A stretch of 64,000 bases of DNA from Streptomyces antibioticus (GTDB lineage Bacteria > Actinomycetota > Actinomycetes > Streptomycetales > Streptomycetaceae). The stretch is taken from positions 2,978,645-3,042,644 of the forward strand of contig NZ_CM007717.1 in the NCBI RefSeq assembly GCF_002019855.1, written 5' to 3'. The position numbers and the translations under genes are program-made. Numbering within the stretch: the stretch's first letter is position 1; each line of letters begins with the position of its first letter. Below the pieces are notes generated by a model, which ran no database searches, was not told where the DNA came from, and was given only the letters and a program-made list of their open reading frames with translations. Positions 44,332-53,746 of the stretch are shown here, in pieces.

Positions 44332-47300
44332 TCACGGAGCGGTGGGCGGGGTCTTCGCCGGTGTCGACTCCAGGGCGGCCAGTGCCAGTGAGATCGCCTC
44401 GTCGAGCTGGACGTCCCGGCCCGCCGCGTGGTCCTGGGGGCGGCAGACCACCTCGACGTCGGGGTCGACGCCGTGGTTCTCCACGCCCCAGCCGTAACCC
44501 TCCAGCCAGATCGCGTACTTGGGCTGGGTGACGAGCGTGCCGTCGACCAGCCGGTAGCGGCTGTCGATGCCGATGGTCCCGCCCCAGGTGCGGGTGCCGA
44601 CCACCGGTCCGATGCCGAGCGCCTTGATCGCCGCGTTCACGATGTCCCCGTCGGAGCCGGAGAACTCGTTGGCGACGGCGACGACCGGCCCCCGGGGCGC
44701 GTCCTCCGGATAGCTGGACGGCCGCACGCCGCGCGGCACGTCCCAGCCGACGATCCGCCGGGCCAGCTTCTCCACCACCAACTGCGAGGTGTGCCCGCCC
44801 CGGTTCTCCCGCACGTCGACCACGAGCCCTTCGCGGGCCACCTCGATCCGCAGGTCCCGGTGGATCTGGGCCCAGCCGGGCGCCTGCATGTCGGGCACGT
44901 GCAGATAGCCGAGCCGGCCGCCGGACGCCTGGTGGACGTACGCCCGCCGGTCGGCGACCCACGCGTGGTAGCGCAGCGCCTCCTCGTCGGCGATCGGGAC
45001 GACGACCGTGTGCCGGGGCTCGCCGCCGCCGGACGGCGAGACGGTCAGCTCCACCGGCTTGCCCGCCGTACCGACGAGCAGCGGTCCGGGGCCGGTGACC
45101 GGGTCCACCGGATGCCCGGCGACGGCGGTGATCGCGTCCCCGGCGCGCACCGCGACGCCGGGGGCGGCGAGCGGGGAGCGGGCGTCGGGGTCGGAGGTCT
45201 CCGAGGGCAGGATCCGGTCGATGCGCCAACCGCCGTCCTCGTGACGGGAGATGTCGGCGCCGAGCAGCCCCTGTCCGGCGCCGCCGCCGTGGCCGCCGCG
45301 CGGGATGACGTAGGCGTGCGAGGTGCCCAGTTCGCCGTGCACCTCCCACAGGAGGTCCACGAGGTCGTCATGGGTGGCGACCTTGTCCAGGAGCGGACGG
45401 TAGCGGTCGAGGACGGCGTCCCAGTCCACGCCGCCGAGGTCGGCCCGCCAGTAGTTGTCCCGCATGATGCGGCCGTTCTCGTCGTACATCTGCCGCCACT
45501 CGGCGGCCGGGTCGACGCTCTGCCGGATCCGGGTGAGGTCGACGGTGATGTTGCCGTCGCTGTCCTCGTCGCCGGAGGCGCGCCGGTCGCTGGGGACGAC
45601 CTTCAGCTTGCCGTCGGCCCACAGCAGCAGCCGCTTGCCGTCGCCGCTGACCTCGAAGCCGTCGGCGTCGGCGGCCAGATGGTCCAGGCGCTGCTGGGCG
45701 AGGTCGAAGCGCTCCAGCTCGGTGTTGGGGTCGGGGTCGTCGGGGGTGGCGCGGGAGGCGCCGAGCACCCCGCGCACCGGGTGCCGCAGCCACAGCACGC
45801 CGTCCTTGGCGGCGGCGAGGGAGGAGTAGCGGCCGGCCTCGACGGGGAAGGGCACGATCCGGTCGGCGAGGCCGTCGAGGTCGATCCGGGTGGCCGGGGT
45901 GCCCTCGCTGTCGGGTGTCTCGTCCTTGTCGGGCGCCTCGAAGGGGCGGCCGTGCCGCTGCGGGCCGAACGGCGAGGGCGTGGTGGCGGCCAGGGTGATC
46001 AGATGCGGGCGGGCGCCCTCGATGAAGGAGAGGTCGAAGGCGTGCTCGTCGTAGACCGGGTCGAAGGCGCGGGTGGACAGGAACGCCAGATGCCTGCCGT
46101 CGAGGGTGAAGGCGGGCGCGTAGTCGCGGAAGCGCAGCGGGGTGGCCTCGGTGACCGACAGATCGGTGACGTTGGCCAGTTTGAGCTGGGCGAGCGGGCG
46201 CGGCCCGGGGTGCGACCAGGCGAGCCAGGCCGAGTCGGGCGAGAACACCAGGTCGGCGACCTCGCCGTCGGGGCTGCGGTCGACCTCGCGGACCTCGCCG
46301 CTCTCGCGTTCCACGAGCAGCAGCCGGCCGTCGTGGGCGGCGACGGCGGCCCGGCTGCCGTCGGGTGCCATGGCCAGCTCCAGGACCCGGCCGAGCCGGC
46401 CGGCGGCGAGGCGGCGCGGGCTCGCGCCCGGGGCCGCCCCGGTGGCCGGGGCGAACTCCAGGGCGTCCTCGCCCTCGGCGTCCGTCACCCACACCACCCA
46501 CTCCTCGCCCTCCGTGCGGAAGGTGCGCGGCAGCCGGGCGCGCACGCCGGGCTCGGCGGCGAGGGCGCGGGCGGGCCCGGAGCGGTGGGTGATCCAGTGG
46601 ACGGCGCCGCGCACCTCGACGGCGCTGCCGCGGGCGGTGTGGTCCGGGGCGGCCCCGCCCAGCCAGCGGGCGGGGGCGACCGGGCGGGGCCTGCGGTCGG
46701 TGCGCTGGCCGCCGAGCCGGACGTCGAGCCGACGGGGCTCGGCGCCGTCGAGGTCGTCCAGGATCCACAGCTCGCCCGCGCGGGCGTACGCGATCCGGGT
46801 GCCGTCGCCGGCGGCCTGGCGGGCGTAGAACTCGTCGAGCGGGGTGTGGCGGCGCAGGTCGGAGCCGTCGGCGAGGGAGGAGTAGAGGGCGCCGGTGCCC
46901 TCGTGGTCGGAGAGGAAGGCGATCCGTTCGCCCACCCACACGGGGTACTCGATGTTCCCGTCGAGGCCGTCGTGGAGCCGGGTGAACTGTCCGTCGCCCT
47001 CGCGGTCGATCCACAGCTTGCCGGCGGTGCCGCCGCGGTAGCGCTTCCAGTGGGCGGCCTCGCGGCTCATCGTCGCGGACAGCAGCACGGTGTGCGGGCC
47101 GTGGGCGACGGCGCCGACCGGGCCGTACGGCAGGGTGGTGGCCGGTCCGCCGTCGAGCGGGACGGCGCGGGCCCAGGTGTGGCGCAGGCTCGGCCGGTCG
47201 TGGGCGCTCAGGGCGAGGACCTCGCCGTCGGGGGTCCAGCCGCGCACCCGGGTGCCGGCGGCGCCCGAGTGGGTGAGCCGGGTGGAGGGTCCGCCGTCGA

Positions 47301-47532
47301 CCGGGGCGATGTAGACCTCGGCGGCGCCGTCGCGGGTGGAGGTCCAGGCGACGGTGGTGCCGTCGGGGGAGATCCGGGGATGGGAGACCGGCACGTTGTC
47401 GGCGCTGACCCGCCAGGCGCGTCCCCCGTCGAGGGGCGCCAGCCACACGTCGTCCTCGGCGGCGAAGGCCACCAACTCGCCGTGCGGATGCGGGAATCTG
47501 AGGTATGAGGCGGGCGTCGCGGACTGGGTCAC
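44332..47532 (-). CDS. Tricorn protease homologue (S41 peptidase)
   Basis: 1066 aa: N-terminal beta-propellers (WD40-like PD40 repeats, e.g. HPRISPDGTTVAWTSTRDG), then a helical C1 region, a PDZ domain (about 790-860) and the C2 catalytic core. Catalytic residues in the usual places: His ~740 in GTSHAYVIPRGG and Ser ~957 in ANEFSGSDGD, close to the tricorn H746/S965 numbering. It degrades peptides released by the proteasome or Clp. GTG at 47532 is preceded by TAAAGT six bases upstream and CTGACC 18 bases further, so leaderless. Confidence 0.93.
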   Translation of the reverse strand: MTQSATPASYLRFPHPHGELVAFAAEDDVWLAPLDGGRAWRVSADNVPVSHPRISPDGTTVAWTSTRDGAAEVYIAPVDGGPSTRLTHSGAAGTRVRGWTPDGEVLALSAHDRPSLRHTWARAVPLDGGPATTLPYGPVGAVAHGPHTVLLSATMSREAAHWKRYRGGTAGKLWIDREGDGQFTRLHDGLDGNIEYPVWVGERIAFLSDHEGTGALYSSLADGSDLRRHTPLDEFYARQAAGDGTRIAYARAGELWILDDLDGAEPRRLDVRLGGQRTDRRPRPVAPARWLGGAAPDHTARGSAVEVRGAVHWITHRSGPARALAAEPGVRARLPRTFRTEGEEWVVWVTDAEGEDALEFAPATGAAPGASPRRLAAGRLGRVLELAMAPDGSRAAVAAHDGRLLLVERESGEVREVDRSPDGEVADLVFSPDSAWLAWSHPGPRPLAQLKLANVTDLSVTEATPLRFRDYAPAFTLDGRHLAFLSTRAFDPVYDEHAFDLSFIEGARPHLITLAATTPSPFGPQRHGRPFEAPDKDETPDSEGTPATRIDLDGLADRIVPFPVEAGRYSSLAAAKDGVLWLRHPVRGVLGASRATPDDPDPNTELERFDLAQQRLDHLAADADGFEVSGDGKRLLLWADGKLKVVPSDRRASGDEDSDGNITVDLTRIRQSVDPAAEWRQMYDENGRIMRDNYWRADLGGVDWDAVLDRYRPLLDKVATHDDLVDLLWEVHGELGTSHAYVIPRGGHGGGAGQGLLGADISRHEDGGWRIDRILPSETSDPDARSPLAAPGVAVRAGDAITAVAGHPVDPVTGPGPLLVGTAGKPVELTVSPSGGGEPRHTVVVPIADEEALRYHAWVADRRAYVHQASGGRLGYLHVPDMQAPGWAQIHRDLRIEVAREGLVVDVRENRGGHTSQLVVEKLARRIVGWDVPRGVRPSSYPEDAPRGPVVAVANEFSGSDGDIVNAAIKALGIGPVVGTRTWGGTIGIDSRYRLVDGTLVTQPKYAIWLEGYGWGVENHGVDPDVEVVCRPQDHAAGRDVQLDEAISLALAALESTPAKTPPTAP

Positions 47533-47538
47533 CCGATC

Positions 47539-47568
47539 ACTTTAGGCACCGAAGGGACCGCAGGTCAG
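47539..47568 (-). promoter_or_regulatory. Tricorn promoter
   Basis: TAAAGT (47539-47544) and CTGACC (47563-47568), 18-base spacer; the -10 ends six bases before the GTG, consistent with leaderless transcription. Confidence 0.5.
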
Positions 47569-47627
47569 GGGTTTTGATCAGTTCTCTTTCACTCGTTTTG
47601 CGCCGCTCACTTCCCCTCCTGCGCCGC

Positions 47628-48164
47628 TCACTTCCCTTCGACCGGCCCGCACCCCGCCGTGCCGGACCGGCACCACACCGTCTCGGTGACGGTCACGGTG
47701 ACGGTGGGCCGCGCCCCGGATCCGCCGCTGCCGCCGGAGCCGCCGGTGTCGGGCGGGTCGACCGGCGAGGGTGTCGCGGACGCGCAGTCGCCGAGCCCGG
47801 AGACCCGGAAGATCTGCTTCTTGCCGACGTCCGCCCGCAGATCGCCGCGCACACAGGCGCCGTTGACGGCCCGGGTGACCTTGCCGGTGACGGTGATGTC
47901 CCGCCCGTCGCCGGTCTCGCCGGTGCAGTCGACGGCCGCGATCCGTTCGGTCCCGGCGTCCCCGTCGTACTTGCCGGTGCAGGTCAGCCAGCGCACGTCC
48001 ACGTCCCGCCGCTCGATCTCGGCGGTCGCGGCCTCGTCGGTGGTGTACGCCACCGACATGGTGCTCAGCCCGCCGGGCTCGCACGCCGTCAGACCGCCCA
48101 CGGCCAGGGCCGCGAGCGCGCACACCCCGGCCAGACGCGGCCGGATCCACGGTGATGACCCCAT
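47628..48164 (-). CDS. Small lipoprotein, function unknown
   Basis: 178 aa. A signal peptide with lipobox VGGLTAC (Cys at about 28) then a domain with WLTCTGKYDGDAGTERIAAVDC, NGACVRGDLRADVGKK, VSGLGDC: six conserved-looking cysteines, probably disulfides. The C-terminal region is Pro/Ser/Gly then PTVTVTVTETVWC. It fits a DUF4333-like exported lipoprotein pattern only loosely, so I leave it unassigned. A longer frame on the same strand (47578-48231) has no lipobox and is rejected. Confidence 0.75.
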   Translation of the reverse strand: MGSSPWIRPRLAGVCALAALAVGGLTACEPGGLSTMSVAYTTDEAATAEIERRDVDVRWLTCTGKYDGDAGTERIAAVDCTGETGDGRDITVTGKVTRAVNGACVRGDLRADVGKKQIFRVSGLGDCASATPSPVDPPDTGGSGGSGGSGARPTVTVTVTETVWCRSGTAGCGPVEGK

Positions 48165-48306
48165 GCGGGGCAGCCTGCCACCGTCCCGCCGGTCGCGGTA
48201 GGGCGCATACGGCCACTCCCGGCACGCACACCTGTCCCGCCCCTCACCCCACCGACGGCCCCGGGGAGCGCCCGAAATTGCCGCGCCACAGGGCTGTTCG
48301 GCGGCC

Positions 48307-48312
48307 TAGCCT
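48307..48312 (+). promoter_or_regulatory. -10 box of the 48320 gene
   Basis: TAGCCT seven bases before the ATG at 48320; leaderless transcription is likely. No convincing -35. Confidence 0.4.
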
Positions 48313-48319
48313 GACCGGC

Positions 48320-48679
48320 ATGCGTGACAGCCGCCGTATCCGCACCCTCGTCGTGGACGAGCACACCCGTTATCTGTGGAGGGTCCGTCACCGGCACGGC
48401 GACCGGGAGCGGCCCTGCGCGGAGGTGCTCGGTCTGAACCGCGACGGGGTGCACACCCGGATCGTCTTCCTCGCCGGTCCCGGCCGGTACGCCGGTGACG
48501 GCGGGTACACGCACTCCGGCGGCGTGGGCGACCGCGACCACCACCTCAATCTCCATGAACCCGGCGTCGTCCGCGCCCTGGTGGACGAGGCCGGACGGCG
48601 GGGCCTGCTGGCGTCCGGCGGTGAGGTGGACGGCTGGGAGCTGATCGCGGCCGTGGCCGAGGCGTCGGCAGGAGAGTGA
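48320..48679 (+). CDS. Hypothetical protein, 119 aa
   Basis: Soluble and charged, without signal peptide or named domain. It opens MRDSRRIRTLVVDEHTRYLW and has VHTRIVFLAGPGRY and LNLHEPGVVRALVDEAGRRGLL, a beta-beta-then-helix order. I do not recognise the family. It starts at an ATG seven bases after TAGCCT, and ends 37 bases before the rsmE stop on the opposite strand. Confidence 0.65.
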   Translation: MRDSRRIRTLVVDEHTRYLWRVRHRHGDRERPCAEVLGLNRDGVHTRIVFLAGPGRYAGDGGYTHSGGVGDRDHHLNLHEPGVVRALVDEAGRRGLLASGGEVDGWELIAAVAEASAGE

Positions 48680-48716
48680 AGTCGCCTGCCCACGCCCGGA
48701 GTTGTGGGCTCGGGCG

Positions 48717-49463
48717 TCAGGACCAGCGGCCCGTGCGGCCCAGCAGGAGGGCGGTGGCGGCGGTGCCCGCGGTGGAGGTGCGCAGGACACTGCGGCCCAG
48801 CCGGTGGGCCCGTGCGCCCGCCGCCTCGAAGAGCGCCAACTCCTCGGGCGAGACGCCCCCTTCGGGTCCGACAACGAGCACGATCTCGCCCTCGGCGGGG
48901 AGTTCGGCGGTGGCCAGGGGCGCGCTGGCGTAGTCGCGGTCCTCGTGCAGGACGGCGGCGAAGTCGGCCCGCGCCAGCAGGTCCGCGACCTGGCGGCTGT
49001 TCGCGGCGTCGGCGACCTCGGGGAACCGCACCCGGCGGGACTGCTTGCCCGCCTCGCGGGCGGTGGCCCGCCACTTGGCGAGGGCCTTCAGCCCGCGTTC
49101 ACCCTTCCACTGGGTGATGCAACGGGCGGCGGCCCACGGCACGATCGCGTCGACGCCGGTCTCGGTCATCGTCTCGACGGCCAACTCGCCCCGGTCGCCC
49201 TTGGGCAGGGCCTGCACGACGGTGATCCGGGGCGTCTCGACGGGCTCCTCGACGACGCCCTCCAGGGCCACCACGAGACGGTCCTTGCCCTCGGCGGCGA
49301 GCACCTCGCCCGGCGCCCAGCGCCCGGCCCCGTCGGTGAGGACGACCGCCTCGCCCGCCCGCAGCCGCTTCACCGACACGGCGTGCCGCCCCTCGGCGCC
49401 GTCGAGCACGAACTCGACGCCTCCAGAGGGGAGTTCGTCAACGACGAAGACCGGCGCGGTCAT
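48717..49463 (-). CDS. rsmE: 16S rRNA m3U1498 methyltransferase
   Basis: 248 aa SPOUT-class SAM enzyme. PUA-like N-terminus (GRHAVSVKRLRAGEAVVLTDG), then the knot region VVGPEGGVSPEE and LGRSVLRTSTAGTAATALLL. It methylates U1498 in the 30S subunit. The start overlaps the nitronate monooxygenase stop (ATGA). Confidence 0.94.
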   Translation of the reverse strand: MTAPVFVVDELPSGGVEFVLDGAEGRHAVSVKRLRAGEAVVLTDGAGRWAPGEVLAAEGKDRLVVALEGVVEEPVETPRITVVQALPKGDRGELAVETMTETGVDAIVPWAAARCITQWKGERGLKALAKWRATAREAGKQSRRVRFPEVADAANSRQVADLLARADFAAVLHEDRDYASAPLATAELPAEGEIVLVVGPEGGVSPEELALFEAAGARAHRLGRSVLRTSTAGTAATALLLGRTGRWS

Positions 49464-50545
49464 CGGCCCTCACCTCCGTCGAGGCGGCCGGACAACGCTG
49501 TCCCGGCGTCCGAGAGTTCGGCCAGCAGGACCTCCACCAGCTCCGCGGCCGGCAGCTCCCGGGCCAGCCGGTGGCCCTGTCCCGCCCACAGCGCCATGCC
49601 CTGCGGATCGCCCGCCTTGGCGGCGGCCTTGCGCAGCGGCGCGGTGAGGTGGTGCACCTCGGGGTAGGCGGCGGGGGCGTAGGGGCCGTGCTCGCGCAGG
49701 AAGCGGTTGACCAGCCCGCGGGCCGGACGGCCCGAGAAGGCCCGGGTCAGCTCGGTGCGCACGTACAGCGGGTCGGTGAGGGCCTGCTTGTGGACCGCGT
49801 GCGCCCCCGACTCGGGGGTGGCGAGGAAGGCGGTGCCCAGTTGGGCCGCGCTCGCGCCCGCCGCGAGGACCGCGGCGATCTGGCTGCCGCGCATCAGCCC
49901 TCCGGCGGCGACCAGCGGCAGGCTCACGGCCTCGCGGACCTGGGCGATCAGGGCGAGCAGACCGATGCCGGAGCCGTCGTTCTCCTGGATGTCCCGGTGG
50001 GTGCCCTGGTGGCCGCCGGCCTCCAGGCCCTGCACGATGACCGCGTCCGCGCCCGCCCGCTCCACGGCGAGGGCCTCCTCGGCGGTGGTGGCGGTGACCA
50101 GGGTGAGCGTCCCGGCCCGGCGCAGCGAGGCGAGCGCCTCCGCGCTGGGCACGCCGAAGTGGAAGGACGCCACCGGCACCGGGTCGTCGAGGAGCACCGC
50201 GAGCTTGGCGTCGTAGCCGTCGTCCCGGCCGCTGTCCGGGTCGCCGAGTTCGGTCTCGTACCAGGCGGCCTCGCCGGCGAGCTGATGGGCGTAGACCTCG
50301 ACCGCGCCGGTCTCCGCGTGTTCCGGCTGCGGCATGAACAGGTTCACGCCGAAGGGGCGGCCGGTGAGCCCCCGGATCTGCTTGATCTCCTGGTACATGC
50401 CGTCGGCCGTCTTGTACCCGGCGGCGAGGAACCCGAGCCCGCCGGCCTCGGACACGGCGGCGGCGAGCTGCGGGACGGAGACACCGCCCGCCATGGGGGC
50501 CTGCACGATCGGATACGGGAAGAGATCGGTCAGTGCGGAGGACAT
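49460..50545 (-). CDS. Nitronate monooxygenase-family FMN enzyme
   Basis: 361 aa TIM-barrel flavoprotein: PIVQAPMAGGVSVPQLAAAVSEAGGLGFLAAGYKT, GADAVIVQGLEAGGHQGTH (FMN-binding), LVAAGGLMRGSQIAAVLAAGASAAQLGTAF. NMO/2-nitropropane dioxygenase members oxidise nitronates; some act on enoyl thioesters, so the substrate is not certain. It is upstream of rsmE with a four-base overlap. Confidence 0.9.
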   Translation of the reverse strand: MSSALTDLFPYPIVQAPMAGGVSVPQLAAAVSEAGGLGFLAAGYKTADGMYQEIKQIRGLTGRPFGVNLFMPQPEHAETGAVEVYAHQLAGEAAWYETELGDPDSGRDDGYDAKLAVLLDDPVPVASFHFGVPSAEALASLRRAGTLTLVTATTAEEALAVERAGADAVIVQGLEAGGHQGTHRDIQENDGSGIGLLALIAQVREAVSLPLVAAGGLMRGSQIAAVLAAGASAAQLGTAFLATPESGAHAVHKQALTDPLYVRTELTRAFSGRPARGLVNRFLREHGPYAPAAYPEVHHLTAPLRKAAAKAGDPQGMALWAGQGHRLARELPAAELVEVLLAELSDAGTALSGRLDGGEGR

Positions 50546-50634
50546 GACGGCATGTTGTCACGTCCTCCGAACAAGTCCGAATCGGGCCTTCCCGGCGGTC
50601 GGCGCCGCCCCATGACGGCGCTTTCCGGGCCGTC

Positions 50635-50654
50635 GGACGCCGTGGAAGGCGTCC
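50635..50654 (-). terminator. dnaJ terminator hairpin
   Basis: Perfect arms GGACGCC (50635-50641) and GGCGTCC (50648-50654) with a six-base loop, 15 bases past the dnaJ stop. Confidence 0.55.
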
Positions 50655-50668
50655 TTCGGCCCGTTGCG

Positions 50669-51805
50669 TCAGCGGCCGTTGAAGGCGTCCTTCAGCCGGG
50701 AGAACAGACCCTGCTGCCCGGGCTGGAACTGGCCCAGGGGCCGTTCCTCGCCGCGCAGCTTGGCCAGCTCCCGCAGCAGGCGCTCCTGCTCGGGGTCGAG
50801 CTTGGTCGGCGTCTGCACCTCGACGTGGACGATGAGATCGCCGCGGCCGCCGCCGCGCAGATGCGTGACGCCCCGGCCGTGCAGCGGGATCGACTGGCCG
50901 GACTGGGTGCCGGGCCGGATGTCGACCTCCTCCAGACCGTCGAGCGTCTCCAGCGGCACCTTGGTGCCGAGGGCCGCCGCCGTCATCGGGAGGGTGACCG
51001 TGCAGTGCAGGTCGTCGCCGCGGCGCTGGAACATCGCGTGCGGCAGTTCGTGGATCTCCACGTACAGGTCGCCGGCGGGGCCGCCGCCGGGGCCGACCTC
51101 GCCCTCGCCCGCGAGCTGGATCCGGGTGCCGTTGTCGACACCGGCCGGGATCTTCACCGTGAGCGTGCGGCGGGAGCGGACCCGGCCGTCGCCCGCGCAC
51201 TCCGGGCACGGGGTGGGGACGACGGTGCCGAAGCCCTGGCACTGGGGGCAGGGCCGGGAGGTCATGACCTGGCCCAGGAAGGACCGGGTCACCTGGGACA
51301 CCTCGCCGCGGCCGCGGCACATGTCGCAGGTCTGCGCCGTGGTGCCGGGGGCCGCGCCCTCGCCGCTGCACGTGGCGCAGACGATCGCGGTGTCGACCTG
51401 GATGTCCTTGGTGGTGCCGAAGGCGGCCTCCTCGAGGTCCACCTCCAGCCGGATCATCGCGTCCTGGCCGCGCCGGGTCCGTGACCGCGGGCCGCGCTGG
51501 GAGGCCGTTCCGAAGAAGGCGTCCATGATGTCCGAGAAGTTGCCGAAGCCACCCGCGCCGAAGCCGCCCGCACCGCCGCCGCCCGCCTGCGAGAGGGGGT
51601 CGCCGCCGAGGTCGTAGACCTGCTTCTTCTGCGGGTCCGAGAGCACCTCGTAGGCGGCGTTGATCTCCTTGAACCGCTCCTGGGTCTTCGGATCCGGGTT
51701 GACGTCCGGGTGCAGCTCGCGGGCGAGCCGGCGGAATGCCTTCTTGATCTCATCCTGCGACGCGTCACGGCGCACGCCGAGAACGGCGTAGTAGTCCGTG
51801 GCCAC
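50669..51805 (-). CDS. dnaJ: Molecular chaperone DnaJ
   Basis: 378 aa Hsp40: J domain with HPD (ELHPDVNPD), Gly-rich stretch, and four zinc repeats CATCSGEG, CDMCRGRG, CPQCQGFG, CPECAGDG (about 145-205), then the client-binding C-terminal sheets. It stimulates DnaK. GTG at 51805 abuts the hrcA TGA exactly, so the two are co-translated. In Streptomyces this is the second dnaJ copy, linked to hrcA. Confidence 0.96.
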   Translation of the reverse strand: MATDYYAVLGVRRDASQDEIKKAFRRLARELHPDVNPDPKTQERFKEINAAYEVLSDPQKKQVYDLGGDPLSQAGGGGAGGFGAGGFGNFSDIMDAFFGTASQRGPRSRTRRGQDAMIRLEVDLEEAAFGTTKDIQVDTAIVCATCSGEGAAPGTTAQTCDMCRGRGEVSQVTRSFLGQVMTSRPCPQCQGFGTVVPTPCPECAGDGRVRSRRTLTVKIPAGVDNGTRIQLAGEGEVGPGGGPAGDLYVEIHELPHAMFQRRGDDLHCTVTLPMTAAALGTKVPLETLDGLEEVDIRPGTQSGQSIPLHGRGVTHLRGGGRGDLIVHVEVQTPTKLDPEQERLLRELAKLRGEERPLGQFQPGQQGLFSRLKDAFNGR

Positions 51806-52822
51806 TCAGGACTCCGCCAGGATCTGTCCGACGTACCGTGCCACCGCTCGTACCGCTCCCATCGTTCCCGGGTAATCCATGCGGGTCGGTCCGACCACGC
51901 CGAGTTTGGCGACTGCCTCAATGCCCGAACCGTAGCCGACCGAGACCACCGAAGTGGAGTTGAGTCCCTCGTAGGCGTTCTCGTGACCGATGCGTACGGT
52001 CATGCCCGAATCTCCCGCCTCGCCCAGGAGTTTGAGGAGAACGACATGCTCCTCAAGGGCTTCCAGGACGGGCCGGATGGTGAGAGGGAAGTCATGTCCG
52101 AAGCGGGTGAGATTGGCGGTGCCGCCGATCATCAGCCGCTCCTCGTTCTCCTCGACGAGCGTCTCCAGCAGGGTGGAGAGCACGGTCGAGACGGTGCCGC
52201 GGTCGTCGGCCTCGAAGGCCTCCGGCAGGTCCTCGACCAGCCGCGGCACATCGGTGAACCGGCGGCCCGCGACCCGGCTGTTCAGCCGCGCCCGCAGATC
52301 CGCGAGCGACGCCTCCCCGAAGGGCGCCGGGCAGTCCACCATCCGCTGCTCGACCCGGCCGGTGTCCGTGATCAGCACCAGCATCAGCCGGGCGGGCGCG
52401 AGCGACAGCAGCTCGACGTGGCGGACGGTGGAGCGGGTCAGCGAGGGGTACTGCACGACGGCGACCTGCCGGGTGAGCTGGGCGAGCAGCCGTACCGTGC
52501 GCGCCACGACGTCGTCGAGGTCGACGGCGCCGTCGAGGAAGCTCTGGATGGCGCGCCGCTCGGGCGCGGTCATCGGTTTGACGCCGGCCAGTTTGTCGAC
52601 GAACAGCCGGTAGCCCTTGTCGGTGGGGATGCGCCCCGCGCTGGTGTGCGGCTGGGCGATGTACCCCTCCTCCTCCAGGGCCGCCATGTCGTTGCGGACG
52701 GTGGCCGGGGAGACGCCGAGGTTGTGGCGCTCGGTGAGCGCCTTGGAGCCCACGGGTTCCTCGGTGCCCACGTAGTCCTGGACGATGGCGCGCAGCACCT
52801 GAAGCCTTCGCTCGCTCAGCAT
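51806..52822 (-). CDS. hrcA: Heat-inducible transcriptional repressor HrcA
   Basis: 338 aa. Winged helix at the N-terminus ([68 protein letters not shown]), a GAF-like middle and C-terminal dimer domain. It represses CIRCE promoters, including its own. Start ATG 52822; a CIRCE element stands upstream. It forms an operon with dnaJ. Confidence 0.96.
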   Translation of the reverse strand: MLSERRLQVLRAIVQDYVGTEEPVGSKALTERHNLGVSPATVRNDMAALEEEGYIAQPHTSAGRIPTDKGYRLFVDKLAGVKPMTAPERRAIQSFLDGAVDLDDVVARTVRLLAQLTRQVAVVQYPSLTRSTVRHVELLSLAPARLMLVLITDTGRVEQRMVDCPAPFGEASLADLRARLNSRVAGRRFTDVPRLVEDLPEAFEADDRGTVSTVLSTLLETLVEENEERLMIGGTANLTRFGHDFPLTIRPVLEALEEHVVLLKLLGEAGDSGMTVRIGHENAYEGLNSTSVVSVGYGSGIEAVAKLGVVGPTRMDYPGTMGAVRAVARYVGQILAES

Positions 52823-52868
52823 CGCGCCCACCTCCAGACGTCGTGCACCGGTCCCCCGGGCTCCTCGC

Positions 52869-52895
52869 CTGGCACTCTTCCCGTTCGAGTGCCAG
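52869..52895. promoter_or_regulatory. CIRCE element
   Basis: CTGGCACTC (52869-52877), nine bases, GAGTGCCAG (52887-52895): a perfect inverted repeat of the CIRCE type (consensus TTAGCACTC-N9-GAGTGCTAA), 47 bases before the hrcA start. It is the HrcA operator. Confidence 0.93.
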
Positions 52896-52978
52896 CGTTC
52901 CCCCGCCAGTGTACGGCGGTGGGGTACACCCGGGGCAAGGTCGACGGCGGCCGGCGGCCATACCGTTAGCGTCGCGGT

Positions 52979-53704
52979 ATGACGGTGACTTGGGAAGAGC
53001 TGGGGTGGGAGCGGGTCGCTGCGGGGGTCGGGCGGTGCCGGCTGCCGGGCTGGGACTGCACGGCGGGGCTGGTCGTCGGGGCGGGCTCGGCCCTGCTCGT
53101 GGACGCCGGGGCGAGTGTGGCGGAGGGGGCGCGGCTGCGGGCCGAGGCGGAGGAGCTGGCCGGCGGGCGTGTGACCCATCTCGCGCTCACCCACCCGCAC
53201 TTCGACCATGTGTTCGGCGCCGCGGCGTTCGCGGGCGCGGAGATCTTCGGGGCGGTGGGTCTGGAGACGGTACGGGCGGAGGAGCTGCGGGCGGACGCGG
53301 TGCGTCACGGGCTCGACGAGGCCGCGGCGACGGAGGCCGCGGACGTCCTGGTGCGGCCCCATCACGCCGTCTGCGGTGAGCGGACCCTCGATCTGGGCGG
53401 CGCCCGGCAGGTGCTGCTGGCGAACGTCGGCCCCGCCCACACCGCCCACGACCTGGTGGTCCTGGTCCCCGGCGCGTCCGGTACGCCCGAGGTGGTGTTC
53501 TGCGGCGACCTGGTCGAGGAGTCCGGTGAACCGCAGGCGGGGCCGGACGCGGCGCCCTCGCACTGGCCGGCCGCGCTGGACCGGCTGCTCGACCTCGGCG
53601 GCGAGGACGCGCTGTACGTGCCCGGTCACGGGGCGGTGGTGGACGCGGCGTTCGTGCGGGCGCAGCGCGAGGCGCTGGCGGCGCGTTTCGGCGTGTCGCG
53701 CTGA
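52979..53704 (+). CDS. MBL-fold metallo-hydrolase
   Basis: 241 aa with HPHFDH, then [14 protein letters not shown] and [11 protein letters not shown], and GHG near the end, the motifs of the metallo-beta-lactamase family. It lacks a signal peptide. The ATG follows TAGCGT (52967-52972) by six bases and has no Shine-Dalgarno. The substrate is unknown; glyoxalase II-like or lactamase-like activity is possible. Confidence 0.87.
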   Translation: MTVTWEELGWERVAAGVGRCRLPGWDCTAGLVVGAGSALLVDAGASVAEGARLRAEAEELAGGRVTHLALTHPHFDHVFGAAAFAGAEIFGAVGLETVRAEELRADAVRHGLDEAAATEAADVLVRPHHAVCGERTLDLGGARQVLLANVGPAHTAHDLVVLVPGASGTPEVVFCGDLVEESGEPQAGPDAAPSHWPAALDRLLDLGGEDALYVPGHGAVVDAAFVRAQREALAARFGVSR

Positions 53705-53746
53705 TCCGGGACCGATCGGGCCGGCGCTTCTCCTATCGTCATCCGA

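Noticed and set aside
44428..47508. Plus-strand frame opposite the tricorn protease gene
   Set aside because: It mirrors a clear tricorn reading frame and has no recognisable domain.
47578..48231. Longer minus-strand frame over the lipoprotein gene
   Set aside because: It lacks the signal peptide and cysteine pattern. The other frame has a lipobox and fits the size of small exported lipoproteins.
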